In this document: one piece after another, positions 11,424 to 22,527 of the stretch
How positions within the stretch are numbered: the first letter of the stretch is position 1
Layout of the letters: every line of letters begins with the position of its first letter
DNA from: Nageia nagi
Taxonomy: Eukaryota; Pinophyta
DNA: 64,000 nt
NCBI GenBank assembly: GCA_050084985.1
Contig: JBITNC010000001.1
Coordinates: 90,086,001 to 90,150,000 of the forward strand
Direction: 5' to 3'
The notes under the pieces: model-generated
The model's database searches: none
Told to the model about the DNA's origin: nothing
What the model saw: only the letters and a program-made list of their open reading frames with translations
Made by a program: the position numbers and the translations under genes

Positions 11424-12629
11424 GTTAATCCTCATCGGGGCTATGAACGCCTATCTGGCAATGGGGCATACCTTACGAGTGGCGATATGTCCGTTGTGGC
11501 TAGTGACCTTCTTTCCTATGGACCTCTATACATTTCATATGGATAGACTAGCTTATTAATGTCTCTAGGATATTCCATCTCAAATGATCTAAGAAGGAAA
11601 ATGAATCTCACTGCACACACTGGAGTTTTTAGATTCTCTTATCAACATATAACAATATTGTTTGATATCATCTTAGGTTATTAGATCTGGAAATAAAGAA
11701 AGATAAGGTAGATGTTATAATAACTTGGTCGTTAAACTAAAATCACCTAATCTTTTGTCACAAGTTGCATGTTGTTTGTGTTTAGAACCATTTGTGTCAT
11801 TTTGTTAAATCATTCAAGAATACCATTACCTTTGAACATTATTAAAATTGCTTTTCTTTGGAAAGGATAAGAATGATTATTTATTGTTCCCCTGACCAAG
11901 ATAAAGTTAATGTTCATATGCATCCATAAGTCACTAGTGTGTCATGTCAATCCATTTTACTATTATCCTTTACCTTTGAACATTATTAAAATTGCTTTTC
12001 TTTGGAAAGGATAAGAATGATTATTTATTGTTCCCCTGACCAAGATAAAGTTAATGTTCATATGTATCCTTAAGTCATTAGTTTGTCATGTCATTATGTC
12101 TATTATAAAATTGCCAAGTGCGGAAAATGATGTATCTGATTTCGCGAAAATATAATAAAATTATGTCCTTAAATAACTTATCTTGTTAAAATTATAAGTT
12201 AGATTCATTGTTTATTTGTACTTATTATTAAATTACTTTTGAGGATCGATAACATCATCAAATTAATTTGTTGATATATATTTTATCATCATTTAGAAAA
12301 TTATAAAAAGATAGCCTCAAAATTATACATCATACATTCCATAGTCAAAATCATACATCATACATGTTGAAATTACATCTATGATTAACCTCCATTCATC
12401 ACCAAGTAATTAAAAGATAATTATGAGCACCTAACATCACATCATACCCATACATACATAAAATGAAAGTCATCATAACATCATATATCATAAAGAATCA
12501 TACAAATACAATGAATATCAAAGGTCCATCTATACATCATAATAGTCCAACAAATGGTCATCATAACATCATAAATCATCAAATAAAACTACATGGGTAC
12601 AATAAGCATATAGAAAGATAACATCATGA
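11424..12629. other. Tat1 spacer and PMD 3' region, no gene
   Basis: No coding region seen. It contains an imperfect tandem duplication with a 144-bp offset (11826-11969 and 11970 to about 12100). From 12290 to 12640 the text is dense in CATCATA-type words, in the position of the 3' untranslated region of the antisense PMD gene. Confidence 0.5.
11826..12100. repeat. 144-bp tandem duplication, two copies
   Basis: TTACCTTTGAACATTATT and the following ~130 bases occur twice, starting at 11826 and 11970, with a few differences toward the right end. Confidence 0.85.
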
Positions 12630-13019
12630 ATAGAATATCCTCATGGACTACCCCAACCACTACCTGGTCTGCTAGGACTGCTAGGTCATCTCTGCCATCT
12701 ATCAGTATCTCTGATGCTCTGACCAGGAGGAGTAGTACCTACAGATCCTGTAGGACTACCTGGATGCTGAGCCTCTCATAACTCGACTAAACCAACACCC
12801 CTAAGGGAGATGCCCAAGGGTACCACTCCTGCTAGAAAGACCTCATGACCGTTGAGTCCTGCTAGGTGATCCAACCGTGCCCTGTACACTACTACCTACC
12901 TAATAGGCTGAGATGTCTATAGGTATATAATTATCTAGAGGTATAGGATACTGAGCCCCTAGAGTAAAAGTTGGAACACCTATCAGCCATGACTATACTA
13001 TACTGCTATAAAAATCTCG

Positions 13020-13730
13020 CTATTGATAAATACCATGGTGGAAAACTGAAGGCTCACCCCTAGAAACTGATGCTGCACCAAACTGATGGGCTTGAACTCC
13101 CTGTAGAGAAGAATAGGCCTCATCTCTCTCATGTCTATACCTATCCCGCTCAGCCCTATATCTATACATATGTGAGTGGGCCTGTGCTAACTGGTGTCTC
13201 AGCTCATAAATGTCTCCTAGCAAAGTATCAATGCTAGGTACCTGAGTAGTAGGAGCCTCCTTGACTTTGTGCGTATCCTCTAGGGTAGCTCTCTCCTCAC
13301 CAACACCTATAGCCTCCTCCTCAGGAGCATCCACCATGACCTCCTCACCAATAGCCTTAGCTCCTGTAGCTGCTGCTCCTGTAGGCTCCTCGCCTACCTC
13401 TCCCTCTGCTGCTACTACACCTGGCTCATCAATAACATCAATGCACTGACACACATGTTGACCCTTTATACCATCATCTCCCTCTTCCCACCAGGATCTA
13501 AAAACCTCAATCACTCCCACATCATCCTCTCCAATGTCATCCTCTAGTGGTCTCTCCTCCTGAGTAGGATTAGGCTCTACATAAACTAGTGGCTGTACCC
13601 CCTCGACTGAAATAGTACCCTCCCATTGGTATGGCACTGTTGGGGCAGGAACATACTGAATCAAACCGAACTGATAGTGCACCCGCTCAAAATGAAAGTA
13701 CTCCAGAAAATCTACCCTACGACCACTCAA
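13020..13730 (-). pseudogene. PMD gene C-terminal open segment
   Basis: Longest uninterrupted part of the gene (236 codons). It starts just inside the end of the PMD (DFLEYFHFERVHYQFG) and runs through a very acidic middle with AAATGA-type runs. A charged helix with YRAERDRYRHERDEAYSSL, likely a coiled coil, follows. The frame differs from that of the upstream PMD part, which places a frameshift near 13740-13770. The first codon of this open stretch is not a real start. Confidence 0.7.
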
Positions 13731-14635
13731 AACATGTGGCTGTCAGATACCAGTAAGCTCAGCTACGAGCTCTCTCCAATAGGGTATAAGCGGTAAGGTC
13801 TGAATCTCACCTGATCAGGAATCAAGTGACTAAGCATGTGGTGGTAATAGCCCACATCTCAATGGACTCCATCTGATGGACGGATATAATAGTCCTCATG
13901 CCATCTGACTATACCGGCCACATAATCCAAGTGGCTATCAAATCTAGGCATCGGTAATCCTGAAGGATGAGCCATAGCAATATGCTCATAGGCCCATGCT
14001 TGTAATGTAATGGTAACTGATAAAGAGGCCCTATTCCCCTATGAATAGAAGAATAACTCTCTGTAAATTTGGGCCAATAATGTGGGCACCCAAGCATACA
14101 CTATACTGTGTCGTATCATATCTGCAATGATAGGCAACAACGACCATGGAAACCTCCCACTGCCAGTATCAGGGAGAGCATAACACTGAACCAATCCCAT
14201 CAAATATGAAAATTAGATCATCCTCTACTGATCCTCTAGCCAATACTGATAATATCTGATGCTCCCTTATAGAATCTCAGAAATAATAGTGTTAACCCGA
14301 TCAGTTCCATACAAATAAGAAATGGCAGGTAAAGCTTCTACTCTATCAACTACAGGTAAAATCCTCCATCCATGAATGGGGAGGCTATATAATCTATGTA
14401 TATCCTCTACCGTAACAGTCATCTCCCCTATCAGAAAATGAAAAGTGCATGTAACTGCATCCCATCTATCTAATAATGTAGCTAATAGAGGATAGTCCCA
14501 ATGAATGCGACCCATGTATGGGCCCACTCCAAAACTAATGGACCTGAAAAAGGTATGATCGGTAGGATCCAGAAAAACTCTGCCCTCCTATAAAATTGAG
14601 GGATATCTACCTCGAGGCTCAAAAACATCCCGAAC

Positions 14636-14966
14636 CTGTATAATGTTAAAAGTTAGTTGCAAAAAAAAATAGAGAGAAAAAATGGTGTTTCATACTGAAA
14701 CACCGATGTTTGTAATCCTCAACACTCAATCACTGGTGTTTGACCTTAAAACATCAGTGTTTCTATTAGCTACTCGGCTCAGGTCGATGACCGCAGCAGA
14801 AATAGGAAAATTTTCATAAAAAACACAAATAAAAGCCTAATCTACAAAGTTTATCCTATACAAATGACCAAAATAGTTTTTTAATAACATTCACAGTTAC
14901 AATTTTTAAATTAAATGGGTAAATTACAAACAAAAAATAGAAAAGAAGGTTAGTACAAAACCCTAC
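14636..14966 (-). other. Intron of PMD gene
   Basis: GTAGGG donor after codon 17, pyrimidine-rich TTTTTTTTTGCAACTAAC stretch and TACAG acceptor. Removal keeps phase 0. The intron holds three copies of a CACCGATGTTT-like repeat (14696-14765). Confidence 0.7.
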
Positions 14967-15072
14967 CTCTTCCCGGATAGGTCGAGAACATCCGATGGAG
15001 CGTCTACATGGAGGCATGTTGAATATGATGAATATCAACAGTTGGAAATTGATGAATCAGCAACGATAAATG

Positions 15073-15077
15073 GTGTT
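15073..15077. repeat. Target-site duplication GTGTT, left
   Basis: Matches 24627-24631. Confidence 0.9.
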
Positions 15078-15794
15078 TGTTGTTCTTCGAGTGACACTGA
15101 GAGGGGGGGGGGTGAATCAGTGTATATAAAAATTATCACTATCCAATCTTCTTTAATAATGATAGATTAAAAGCTAGAGAAAATGAGCAAGCACACCAGT
15201 ACATCACACAACACCAGATGTAACGAGGTTCACCAGTTTGGCTACATCCCCGAAAATGACTGCTTGGACACCAATCCAAATCCAGCCATTAAAGAAAGCT
15301 TACAGATTCACAGCACCAACTGTGAAGGGTAGCACCAACTACCACTTTGAGAATAGCAGCACCTACTGCTTGGAGCACCAACTCCAGCTCTCAAATCCAC
15401 TCCAGCTCTCAAATCCACAGCACCAACTGTGAAGGGTAGCACCAACTACCACTTTAGAATTAGCAGCACCGACTGCTTGGAGCACCAACTCCAGCTATCA
15501 AGCACCAACTTGATAGAACATTCAAATGGAGAAAAGATTCTGTTCTAGAAGACCCTCAATGGTCTAGCTCTAATGCTCACTTCATACACTTCGGATATTT
15601 CACTTTACACACAGCACTTGCTTTCACTCACTTCTCTGCTCACCACATTCATGCGATTACCTGTGTTTTTATACTTTACTTTTCGCACTTCTCTTCACAC
15701 ACTCTGCACACACTTCGCACACCCTTCACTTTCTTTTTTATTACACCGAGAAACCAACCCTTATATCTGCATGTCCCATTACCTGCTTCACTTC

Positions 15795-16075
15795 TCCTTG
15801 AGCTGTGAAACCGCAACTACCACTTTTCTTGAGCTGTGCACTCATAACTTCCTTTCTCCTCGAGCTGTGCAATCATAACTTGCATTGTCCTCCAGCTGTG
15901 CAATCTCAGCTACTTCTCTCCTCGAGCTGTGCACTCATTACTTGCATTATTCTCAAGCTGTGCAATCTCAGCTACTTCTCTTCTCGAGCTGTGCAATCAT
16001 AACTTACATTGTCCTCCAGCTGTGCAATCTCAGCTACTTCTCTCCTCGAGCTGTGCACTCATAACTTCTTGCCAT
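15795..16075 (-). repeat. AGCTGTGC minisatellite inside LTR
   Basis: About nine copies of a 30-36 bp unit with core CGAGCTGTGCAATCATAACT. The same block is present in the other LTR at about 23247-23527, so it belongs to the LTR. Confidence 0.85.
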
Positions 16076-16289
16076 TTTCACACTGTTCACACTGCAACTC
16101 TCTGCTCCTTTTCTTACATCCATTTTTCACATTATTCCTATACTTAACCGTTACACATCAAGAACACTCCTAGAAACTATTCCTGTCATTATACGTTATC
16201 AACAGAATCCTTGTTTGTAACTGACGAACGCCTTTATTTCTCAGACAGAGTTGTTTTGACAAGTATACCTCTTTCTTCATGAATTTCAG

Positions 16290-17120
16290 CTAATTCCGGA
16301 TTCTTTTATTCTTCACTATGGTGTTTCTTACGATTCCGGACCCTTTGTCTTCTTCATAATAGCTTTTCTGATAATTCCGGACTCTTTTCCTCGCTTACCG
16401 GATGTTTACTATATATATTGTGTTGTCATCATTCTCCGAACTCTGGAAATAGAATAAAACGCTTTCCGCATGATGTCATCATTTTCGGACCTTTACCTCC
16501 GGACGTTTGTTTCTGGATCTTTACCTCCGGACGTTTGTTTCCGGACTTTTGAACTCTGCATAATGATGTCATCACTTCCGGACTCCGGAAATAGAGTAAA
16601 ACGCTTCTTGCATGATGTCATCATCTTCATACTCCGGAAGAGAGTTCCAATGTTTCTGCGTGGCTCTCCGGACTTTTCAACACCAACTGCTAACGTCATC
16701 TTCTCCGGACACTTATCTCCAGACTTTTGTCTCCGGACTTTTCAATCTCTCTTTGCCGATCTCATTTCTGCATTCCGGAATGCTTTGTTCGCTGACTCCG
16801 GCTCTTTGATTATTCTTTGCTGACCTCATCGTCTCTGGAACCCGGTTCCATTCACAAATGTGAACATCGTTCTCCCCGTGACGTCATCTCTTGCTTCCGG
16901 AATGTTTTACTCGCTGGCTCCGGCACTTTGATCGCTCCTTGCTGACCTCATCACTTCCGGACTCCGGTTTTGGGTGAAGGCCCGAAATCGCTGATGTCAT
17001 TTCTTCCGGAACTAGATCAACCAATCACACTTCTCTTCCGGAACACAGTTAAACCTCCGAAACCCGATCAAACAGTCTCGCTTCACTTCCGGAACTTAGT
17101 TAATCCTCCGGAACCCGATC
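16290..17120. repeat. TCCGGA palindrome cluster in LTR
   Basis: Roughly 19 exact TCCGGA hexamers plus near variants within about 830 bp, mixed with GATGTCATC and GACGTCATC words. Repeated at about 23740-24570 in the other LTR. Confidence 0.85.
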
Positions 17121-17174
17121 AATATCTTGTTGACAACAATTACAATCACACTTCTCAATCACCCATACTCAACA

Positions 17175-17375
17175 ATCTCCCCCTTTGGAATTGTTGGCAA
17201 CACCATTAACACCACTTGATCAGATACAAAATTCAGGACACTTCTCCCCCTTTGTCAACAATAACAAAGGGCATTGACAGACTCCCCCTGAGTCCATACA
17301 CTACATTCTCAGGAAATTAGGAGTGAACATAGGATATAGAAAAGAAAAAATAAGTACTCCCCCTGAGAAGGCGAC
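17175..17375 (-). other. Multiple polypurine tracts before 3' LTR
   Basis: On the - strand there are at least four G-rich purine tracts: complements of CTCCCCCTTTGG (next to the LTR, 17177-17188), CTCCCCCTTTG (about 17244), CTCCCCCTGAG (about 17282) and CTCCCCCTGAG (about 17357). The LTR-adjacent one is the likely plus-strand primer. Repeated tracts are a known Sirevirus trait. Confidence 0.8.
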
Positions 17376-17387
17376 GTTCCGAGCCAG

Positions 17388-20300
17388 CTAATGCTTGGGC
17401 AAGACAGCAACTCCTAGCTTGGTTCGTAGATATTCGAAGACGTCCTTGGACAAGGGCTTTGTAAAAATGTCGGCTACTTGCTCTGTGGTTGGGACAAAAT
17501 CTAGCTGCACTTCTCCTTGCGCCACTTTTTCTTTGAGAAAGTGATATCTGATTGCAATATGCTTTGTGCGTGAGTGCATAACGGGATTTTTGGAAATATT
17601 GATTGCACTTTTGTTATCACACTGAATTTTTATGGGCTCATTAATCTGTATACCAAAATCGTTGAGCATCTGCTTCATCCATAGAAGCTGTGTGCAGCAA
17701 GAAGTAGCTGCTATATACTCTGCTTCTGCTGTAGATAGGGATACAGAGTCTTGCTTTTTACTGTGCCAGCTAACAAGATTATTACCCAAATAGAATGCTC
17801 CTCCGCTGGTGCTCTTCCTATCATCCACGCATCCTGCCCAGTCTGCATCTGAAAAAGCAGTAAGTGTAAAGTTCTTTCCTCTGGGATACCATAAGCCATA
17901 TTCTACTGTTCCTTTGAGGTATCTGAAAATTCTCTTTACTGCAGTAACATGGGTCTCTTTGGGATTTTCTTGAAATCGAGCAACCATACATACAGCTTGA
18001 AGAATGTCTGGTCTAGTAGCTGTCAAATATAACAAACTTCCTATCATTGACCTGTACTGTGTTTGATCTACTGTTGGCGCTTTGTCATTCTTGCTTAATT
18101 TGCAGCCTGTTGTCATAGGAGTGCTCACAGACTTACAGTCTTCCATAGTGAACTTCTTCAGCATCTCCTTAACATATTTGGTTTGAGAAATGAACATGCC
18201 ATTCTTCAACTGATTGATTTGCAGGCCAAGAAAGAATGCAAGCTCACCTATCATAGACATTTCGAATTCTGTTTGCATGTTGTTAGCAAGATTTTTACAC
18301 AGCTCATTCTTGCTTCCTCCAAAAATTATATCATCCACATAGACAACAACTATTAGCTGATTTCCTTTATCTGATTTAATGTATAAATTGTTGTCTACCC
18401 TTCCTTTTCTAAAGCCCTGCTGCTGAAGGTATGCATCAAGTCTGGAGTACCATGCTCGGGGTGCCTGTTTCAAACCATACAGAGCCTTCTTTAGCTTGCA
18501 TACCAGATTAGGATTCTCTCCCAATTGGAAACCATCTGGCTGTTCAACATAGACTTCTTCTTCAATTTTGCCATTTAGAAAGGCTGATTTTACATCCATT
18601 TGATACACTGTAAAGTTTTTATACACTGCAAAGGCTAAAAACATGCGAATGGCTTCTAATCTGGCCACTGGTGCAAAGGTTTCTTCAAAGTCAATCCCTT
18701 CAACTTGAGCATATCCCTTGCAAACAAGTCTAGCTTTATTTCGAACCACTTTCCCTTCTTCATTCATTTTATTACGAAAGACCCACTTTGTGCCAATCAC
18801 ATTTTTGTTGGCTGGTCTGGGAACGAGTTCCCATGTTTCATTCTTTTCAATCTGAGTGAGTTCTTCCTCCATTGCTCTCATCCAGCTTTCATCTTGGCTG
18901 GCTTCTGAGACATTCTTGGGCTCTATGCTGGACAGGAGAGAGTAGGTGTGTGAGACCCCTCTGCGAGTTTGAATGCCTGTCTGAAACTCACCGATAATTT
19001 GTTCTTGTGGATGATCCTTGTGCCATCTCTTTGGTGGAGTTTTTGAATGTTCATCTTCTTCCGCCTCATTCTCTGAATCATTATCTGGGTTACTTGGCGG
19101 ATTTGAGTCTTCTGGTTTCTTTCCTTGTGATTGCTGTACGACAGGCTTAGATTTGTTTTTCTTCTGCTTATCTTCTTCAATTGGATCTTGATAATCAGGA
19201 AGATTTTCATCATCATTTCTCTTAGGAAGATTTCTTTGCTCATCAACACGAACATCAGCACTATCAACAATTGTTTTTGTCCTTTTATTGTAGCACCTGT
19301 ACGCTTTGCTCTTCGAAGAATAGCCAAGAAAGATACCTTCGTCTGATCTGTCCTCAAACTTTCCTAAGTTTTCTTCTGTTCTTTTGATGTAGCATTTACT
19401 ACCAAAGATCCTGAAATGCCTTACTGTAGCTCTTCTTCCAAACCATAATTCATATGGTGTTCTGTCCTCATGTGGTCGCATCATACATCTATTTTGAATA
19501 TGTACTGCAGTATGCACTGCTTCTTTCCAAAACTTATCAGCGACCTTGCTTTCTATCAACATGGTTCGAGCCATTTCTTGTACAGCTCTATTTTTCCTTT
19601 CAACTACTCCATTTTGTTGTGGAGTTCTGGCTGCAGAGAATTGCCTTTTTATTCCATGTTGTATGCAAAACTCATTAAACTCATCAGAGGTGAACTCACC
19701 TCCCCTGTCTGAGCGAAGACACTTAATTTTCCTTTCCATTTGATTTTCTACTTGGTTTTTAAATGCTTTGAACATTTCAAAAGCTTCAGATTTATGTTTC
19801 AAGAATTGCACCCAAGTCATTCTTGAATAATCATCAATGAATAGAATAAAATACTTATCTCCATTGAAGCTTTGTGTTCTCATTGGTCCACATAAGTCGG
19901 TGTGAACAATCTCCAATGGTTTGCTTGTGTGATACTCTTTTACTTTGAACTTTGTCCGTGTTTGTTTTCCCTTTTGGCATGAATCACAGATATCATTTAC
20001 TGGTGTGCTGATACGGGGCATATCTCTTACCGCTCTTTTGGAGCAAACATTCATCAAGTTTTTAAAACAGATGTGTCCCAATCTCTTATGCCATAACCAA
20101 TCATCACTCTCTTTGCCTAATAGACATGATCCTTCTGATACATCTGATAAGGTGTATAGATTCCCGCTGGTTCTTGTACCGACTGCTATCAGTCTACCAC
20201 TGTTTGCCCTTCGGATCTCACAACCATGGCTTTTGAAAATTACATCATGTCCTTTATCACATATTTGACTGACGCTTAACAAGTTGTGCCTCAGTCCCAC

Positions 20301-22463
20301 AACAAACAGTACTTCTTCGGATCTGATGTTGCCGTCCTTTATTTTGACAGACCCTTTGCCGATAATTTGTGCGCCATCATTATTTCCAAATCTAACTGAC
20401 CCACCTTCATATTCTTGTAGTTTTTGGAATTTCTTTTTGTCACCTGTCATGTGACTTGAGCATCCGCTGTCTAATATCCATGGTGAAGGTTTGTCTTGAG
20501 CTTTCAATGCAGTTTGAACAATTAAAGACTCTTTGTCCTTTTTGAGTTTCCCCTTTTCTTTCCAGACTTGTTTTACTTTTGTTTCAGCTCCTTGTTTCTT
20601 ATTACACTTTTCTTCTTTCTGTGGAAGACTGCGCTGAAACTGTTTATTCTGTCTTACGGAAGGAAGTTGTCTCCGTGGGAAGAATCTCATGCCATGATTA
20701 ACTCTGCAAAATCTGGCAATGTGTCCATATTTACGACAGTTGTAACACTTAACAGGATACTCCATTAATGGACCGAATGCATTCCTCGTAACAAAGGTTC
20801 TTGGTTTGATATTGTATTTACATTCAGAAATTTTGTGCCCATATGCATTGCATTTGAAACAGTATCCATTGAAGGAATGGATGTAACTATTACGTTGCTG
20901 AGTTTTTCTTTGTCCTGCATAGGGTCTTCTTCTGGACTGCACTTGAGTGAAGCCATCATTCTTCAGTTCTGGGCTACCTTCCCTTTTCTTGGCTTCTTTT
21001 GTGTTTTCCTCTTTTATGTTACTGGAAGATTGTCCTTGTTCATATCCCAGACCAGATTTATCCGAAAACATTCTTTGACTGTTGATGATTTCGCTAAGTT
21101 TGGTCGACCTTCCTTCTAGATATTCAAAGGAACTGATTTTCTTGGTTACTTCCTCTAGTTGTGCACGTAGCCCAGTTATTTCTTCTTCGAGCTTACTACA
21201 ATTCTTAACTTTCTCGAGAAGCTGTTCCTCCAAACTCTCATTTATCCTCTTGGATTCTTCGACTTCTATTTTTAGGTTTTCTACAGTAGTACTTGCATCA
21301 TCACACCTTTTTGAGAGTATCTTATTTTTCTTCACTTCTTTATTCAATTCATTCAATGCTGTCATTAGTTCTTCTTCAATATCAATCTCAACTTCACAGT
21401 CATCTTCTTCATCTGTCTCTTCCTTCTTATGTTTTTGGTCATTTTGATTATTTACATTCAGTTTTTCTTCAAACGCCATAAATAATGACTCATTATATTC
21501 CTTTTCTGATTCGTTACTGGAATCATCATTAGTGGAGCCTTCATTTCTAGATAAGAGGCTCTGTCTATTTGACTTTCTATTTCGAGCCTGAGATTTCATC
21601 TTGCGATTTTTCTCAAAATACGATTCTTGATCATCTTTATCAGTTTTTCTATATGGACATTTTGAGATAAAGTGACCAATACCACCACAATTAAAACATT
21701 TAAAAGGCAGCTTGCCTTTATACTTACCTTTTCCCCTTTTTAGCTTTCTAATGAAGTTTGCTTCTGCTTCATCCGATTGTTCCTCATCGTCAGAATCTTC
21801 TCTGGCGTTGTTACTGCTACTGGTCTTAAACGCTGCTTCCTTTTCTGAATGTTTTGTTTTTCCAATCCTCATTTCATAAGCAGTTAGCGATCCATGCAAT
21901 TCATCCATGCTAAAAGTTTTCAAATCTTTTGCTTCTTCAATAGCAGACACTTTTGAATCAAAACGAGAAGTGAGAGATCGCAGTACCTTTTTCACGATGA
22001 CATGATCTTCAATCTCTTCTCCAAGGCCTCTGATCGCATTAGTAATTTCATTTACTCTTAGCATGTAGGCTTCAATGGTTTCATCTTCATTCATCTTTAG
22101 ACCTTCGAATTGAGCTCTATGTGTTTGGAGTTTTGCTTCCTTGACTTTGTCATCTCCCTCGTGAATGCTTTTCAATTTACTCCATATTTCTTTAGCGGAC
22201 TTGCATGCCATAACTTTTACCAGTTCGCTGTCCACAAGACCACACATTAGAGCGTTTCGTGCTTTGGCATCATATTCAAATGCCTTTCTTTCTGCTTCAT
22301 CTGATGGACCAGTAGGAGGAGGAGTGTAACCCCTTTTAACGGCATCCCAAGTACCAAAACCCAATGCACTGAGATAAGTCTTCATCCGAATTTTCCAGAA
22401 CCCATAATTGGTTCCATCAAAGAGTGGTGCCTTGTTAGATGAGAAACCTTCTCCGCTTGCCAT
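17388..22463 (-). CDS. Copia gag-pol polyprotein, intact
   Basis: A single 1691-residue ORF starting 50 bases after the primer site. Gag: copia-type capsid (residues about 1-215), CCHC knuckle [14 protein letters not shown] (about 255), coiled coil rich in Leu/Glu/Lys (about 360-450) and two more knuckles, [14 protein letters not shown] (about 543) and [14 protein letters not shown] (about 572). Pol: protease with [12 protein letters not shown] (about 660); integrase with HKRLGH, HTDLCGP (Asp, about 858), RSDRGGEF (Asp, about 918) and NGVVERKNR (Glu, about 954); RT with YVDDIIFGG (about 1376); RNase H with STAEAEYIA near 1575. All catalytic motifs are present and no stop or shift is seen. The protein could support movement; whether it is expressed cannot be judged. 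Confidence 0.95.
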   Translation of the reverse strand: MASGEGFSSNKAPLFDGTNYGFWKIRMKTYLSALGFGTWDAVKRGYTPPPTGPSDEAERKAFEYDAKARNALMCGLVDSELVKVMACKSAKEIWSKLKSIHEGDDKVKEAKLQTHRAQFEGLKMNEDETIEAYMLRVNEITNAIRGLGEEIEDHVIVKKVLRSLTSRFDSKVSAIEEAKDLKTFSMDELHGSLTAYEMRIGKTKHSEKEAAFKTSSSNNAREDSDDEEQSDEAEANFIRKLKRGKGKYKGKLPFKCFNCGGIGHFISKCPYRKTDKDDQESYFEKNRKMKSQARNRKSNRQSLLSRNEGSTNDDSSNESEKEYNESLFMAFEEKLNVNNQNDQKHKKEETDEEDDCEVEIDIEEELMTALNELNKEVKKNKILSKRCDDASTTVENLKIEVEESKRINESLEEQLLEKVKNCSKLEEEITGLRAQLEEVTKKISSFEYLEGRSTKLSEIINSQRMFSDKSGLGYEQGQSSSNIKEENTKEAKKREGSPELKNDGFTQVQSRRRPYAGQRKTQQRNSYIHSFNGYCFKCNAYGHKISECKYNIKPRTFVTRNAFGPLMEYPVKCYNCRKYGHIARFCRVNHGMRFFPRRQLPSVRQNKQFQRSLPQKEEKCNKKQGAETKVKQVWKEKGKLKKDKESLIVQTALKAQDKPSPWILDSGCSSHMTGDKKKFQKLQEYEGGSVRFGNNDGAQIIGKGSVKIKDGNIRSEEVLFVVGLRHNLLSVSQICDKGHDVIFKSHGCEIRRANSGRLIAVGTRTSGNLYTLSDVSEGSCLLGKESDDWLWHKRLGHICFKNLMNVCSKRAVRDMPRISTPVNDICDSCQKGKQTRTKFKVKEYHTSKPLEIVHTDLCGPMRTQSFNGDKYFILFIDDYSRMTWVQFLKHKSEAFEMFKAFKNQVENQMERKIKCLRSDRGGEFTSDEFNEFCIQHGIKRQFSAARTPQQNGVVERKNRAVQEMARTMLIESKVADKFWKEAVHTAVHIQNRCMMRPHEDRTPYELWFGRRATVRHFRIFGSKCYIKRTEENLGKFEDRSDEGIFLGYSSKSKAYRCYNKRTKTIVDSADVRVDEQRNLPKRNDDENLPDYQDPIEEDKQKKNKSKPVVQQSQGKKPEDSNPPSNPDNDSENEAEEDEHSKTPPKRWHKDHPQEQIIGEFQTGIQTRRGVSHTYSLLSSIEPKNVSEASQDESWMRAMEEELTQIEKNETWELVPRPANKNVIGTKWVFRNKMNEEGKVVRNKARLVCKGYAQVEGIDFEETFAPVARLEAIRMFLAFAVYKNFTVYQMDVKSAFLNGKIEEEVYVEQPDGFQLGENPNLVCKLKKALYGLKQAPRAWYSRLDAYLQQQGFRKGRVDNNLYIKSDKGNQLIVVVYVDDIIFGGSKNELCKNLANNMQTEFEMSMIGELAFFLGLQINQLKNGMFISQTKYVKEMLKKFTMEDCKSVSTPMTTGCKLSKNDKAPTVDQTQYRSMIGSLLYLTATRPDILQAVCMVARFQENPKETHVTAVKRIFRYLKGTVEYGLWYPRGKNFTLTAFSDADWAGCVDDRKSTSGGAFYLGNNLVSWHSKKQDSVSLSTAEAEYIAATSCCTQLLWMKQMLNDFGIQINEPIKIQCDNKSAINISKNPVMHSRTKHIAIRYHFLKEKVAQGEVQLDFVPTTEQVADIFTKPLSKDVFEYLRTKLGVAVLPKH

Positions 22464-22512
22464 AGTGTCACTGTCCGGATCTCCTTAGCTGTTATAGCTT
22501 ACTTAGGAACCT

Positions 22513-22525
22513 GGCTCTGATACCA
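22513..22525 (-). other. Primer binding site of copia
   Basis: - strand TGGTATCAGAGCC, complementary to initiator Met-tRNA, two bases from the 5' LTR. Confidence 0.92.
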
Positions 22526-22527
22526 AT

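Larger units (their letters stand above)
12630..15017 (-). pseudogene. Plant mobile domain (PMD) gene, two exons, antisense in Tat1
   Basis: Exon 1 (15017-14967) encodes 17 residues starting MPPCRRSIGC and ends at a GT donor. The intron (14966-14636) ends TACAG, and exon 2 continues in phase (VRDVFEPRGRYPSIL). The PMD is clear: LLATLLDRWDAVTCTFHF then GEMTVTVEDIHRLYSLPI (about 14510-14370), AWAYEHIAMAHP (about 14005-13970) and FERVHYQFGLIQYVP (about 13695-13650). After it comes an acidic region (13600-13250), a short coiled coil rich in Arg/Glu (13230-13090) and a Gly/Ser/Pro tail readable to about 12630. Several in-frame stops and at least two frameshifts make it a pseudogene. PMD proteins (the MAIN/MAIL family in host genomes) also travel on plant transposable elements; the function of the carried copies is unknown. 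Confidence 0.8.
15078..17174 (-). repeat. 3' LTR of Sirevirus-like copia
   Basis: 2097 bp with TGTTG...CAACA ends. It contains three repeat blocks: AGCACCAACT words (15310-15520), nine AGCTGTG copies spaced about 32 bp (15795-16060), and about 19 TCCGGA palindromes (16290-17120). A TATA-like TATAAAAAC on the - strand lies at about 15665-15673. Confidence 0.95.

Noticed and set aside
15573-16823. Ser/Thr-rich open frames in the copia LTR, repeated at 23024-24275
   Set aside because: They are made by LTR internal repeats and appear in both LTR copies. No protein features.
18705-21481. Several + strand open frames of 60-140 codons inside the copia ORF
   Set aside because: They lie opposite an intact polyprotein frame and show no domains.
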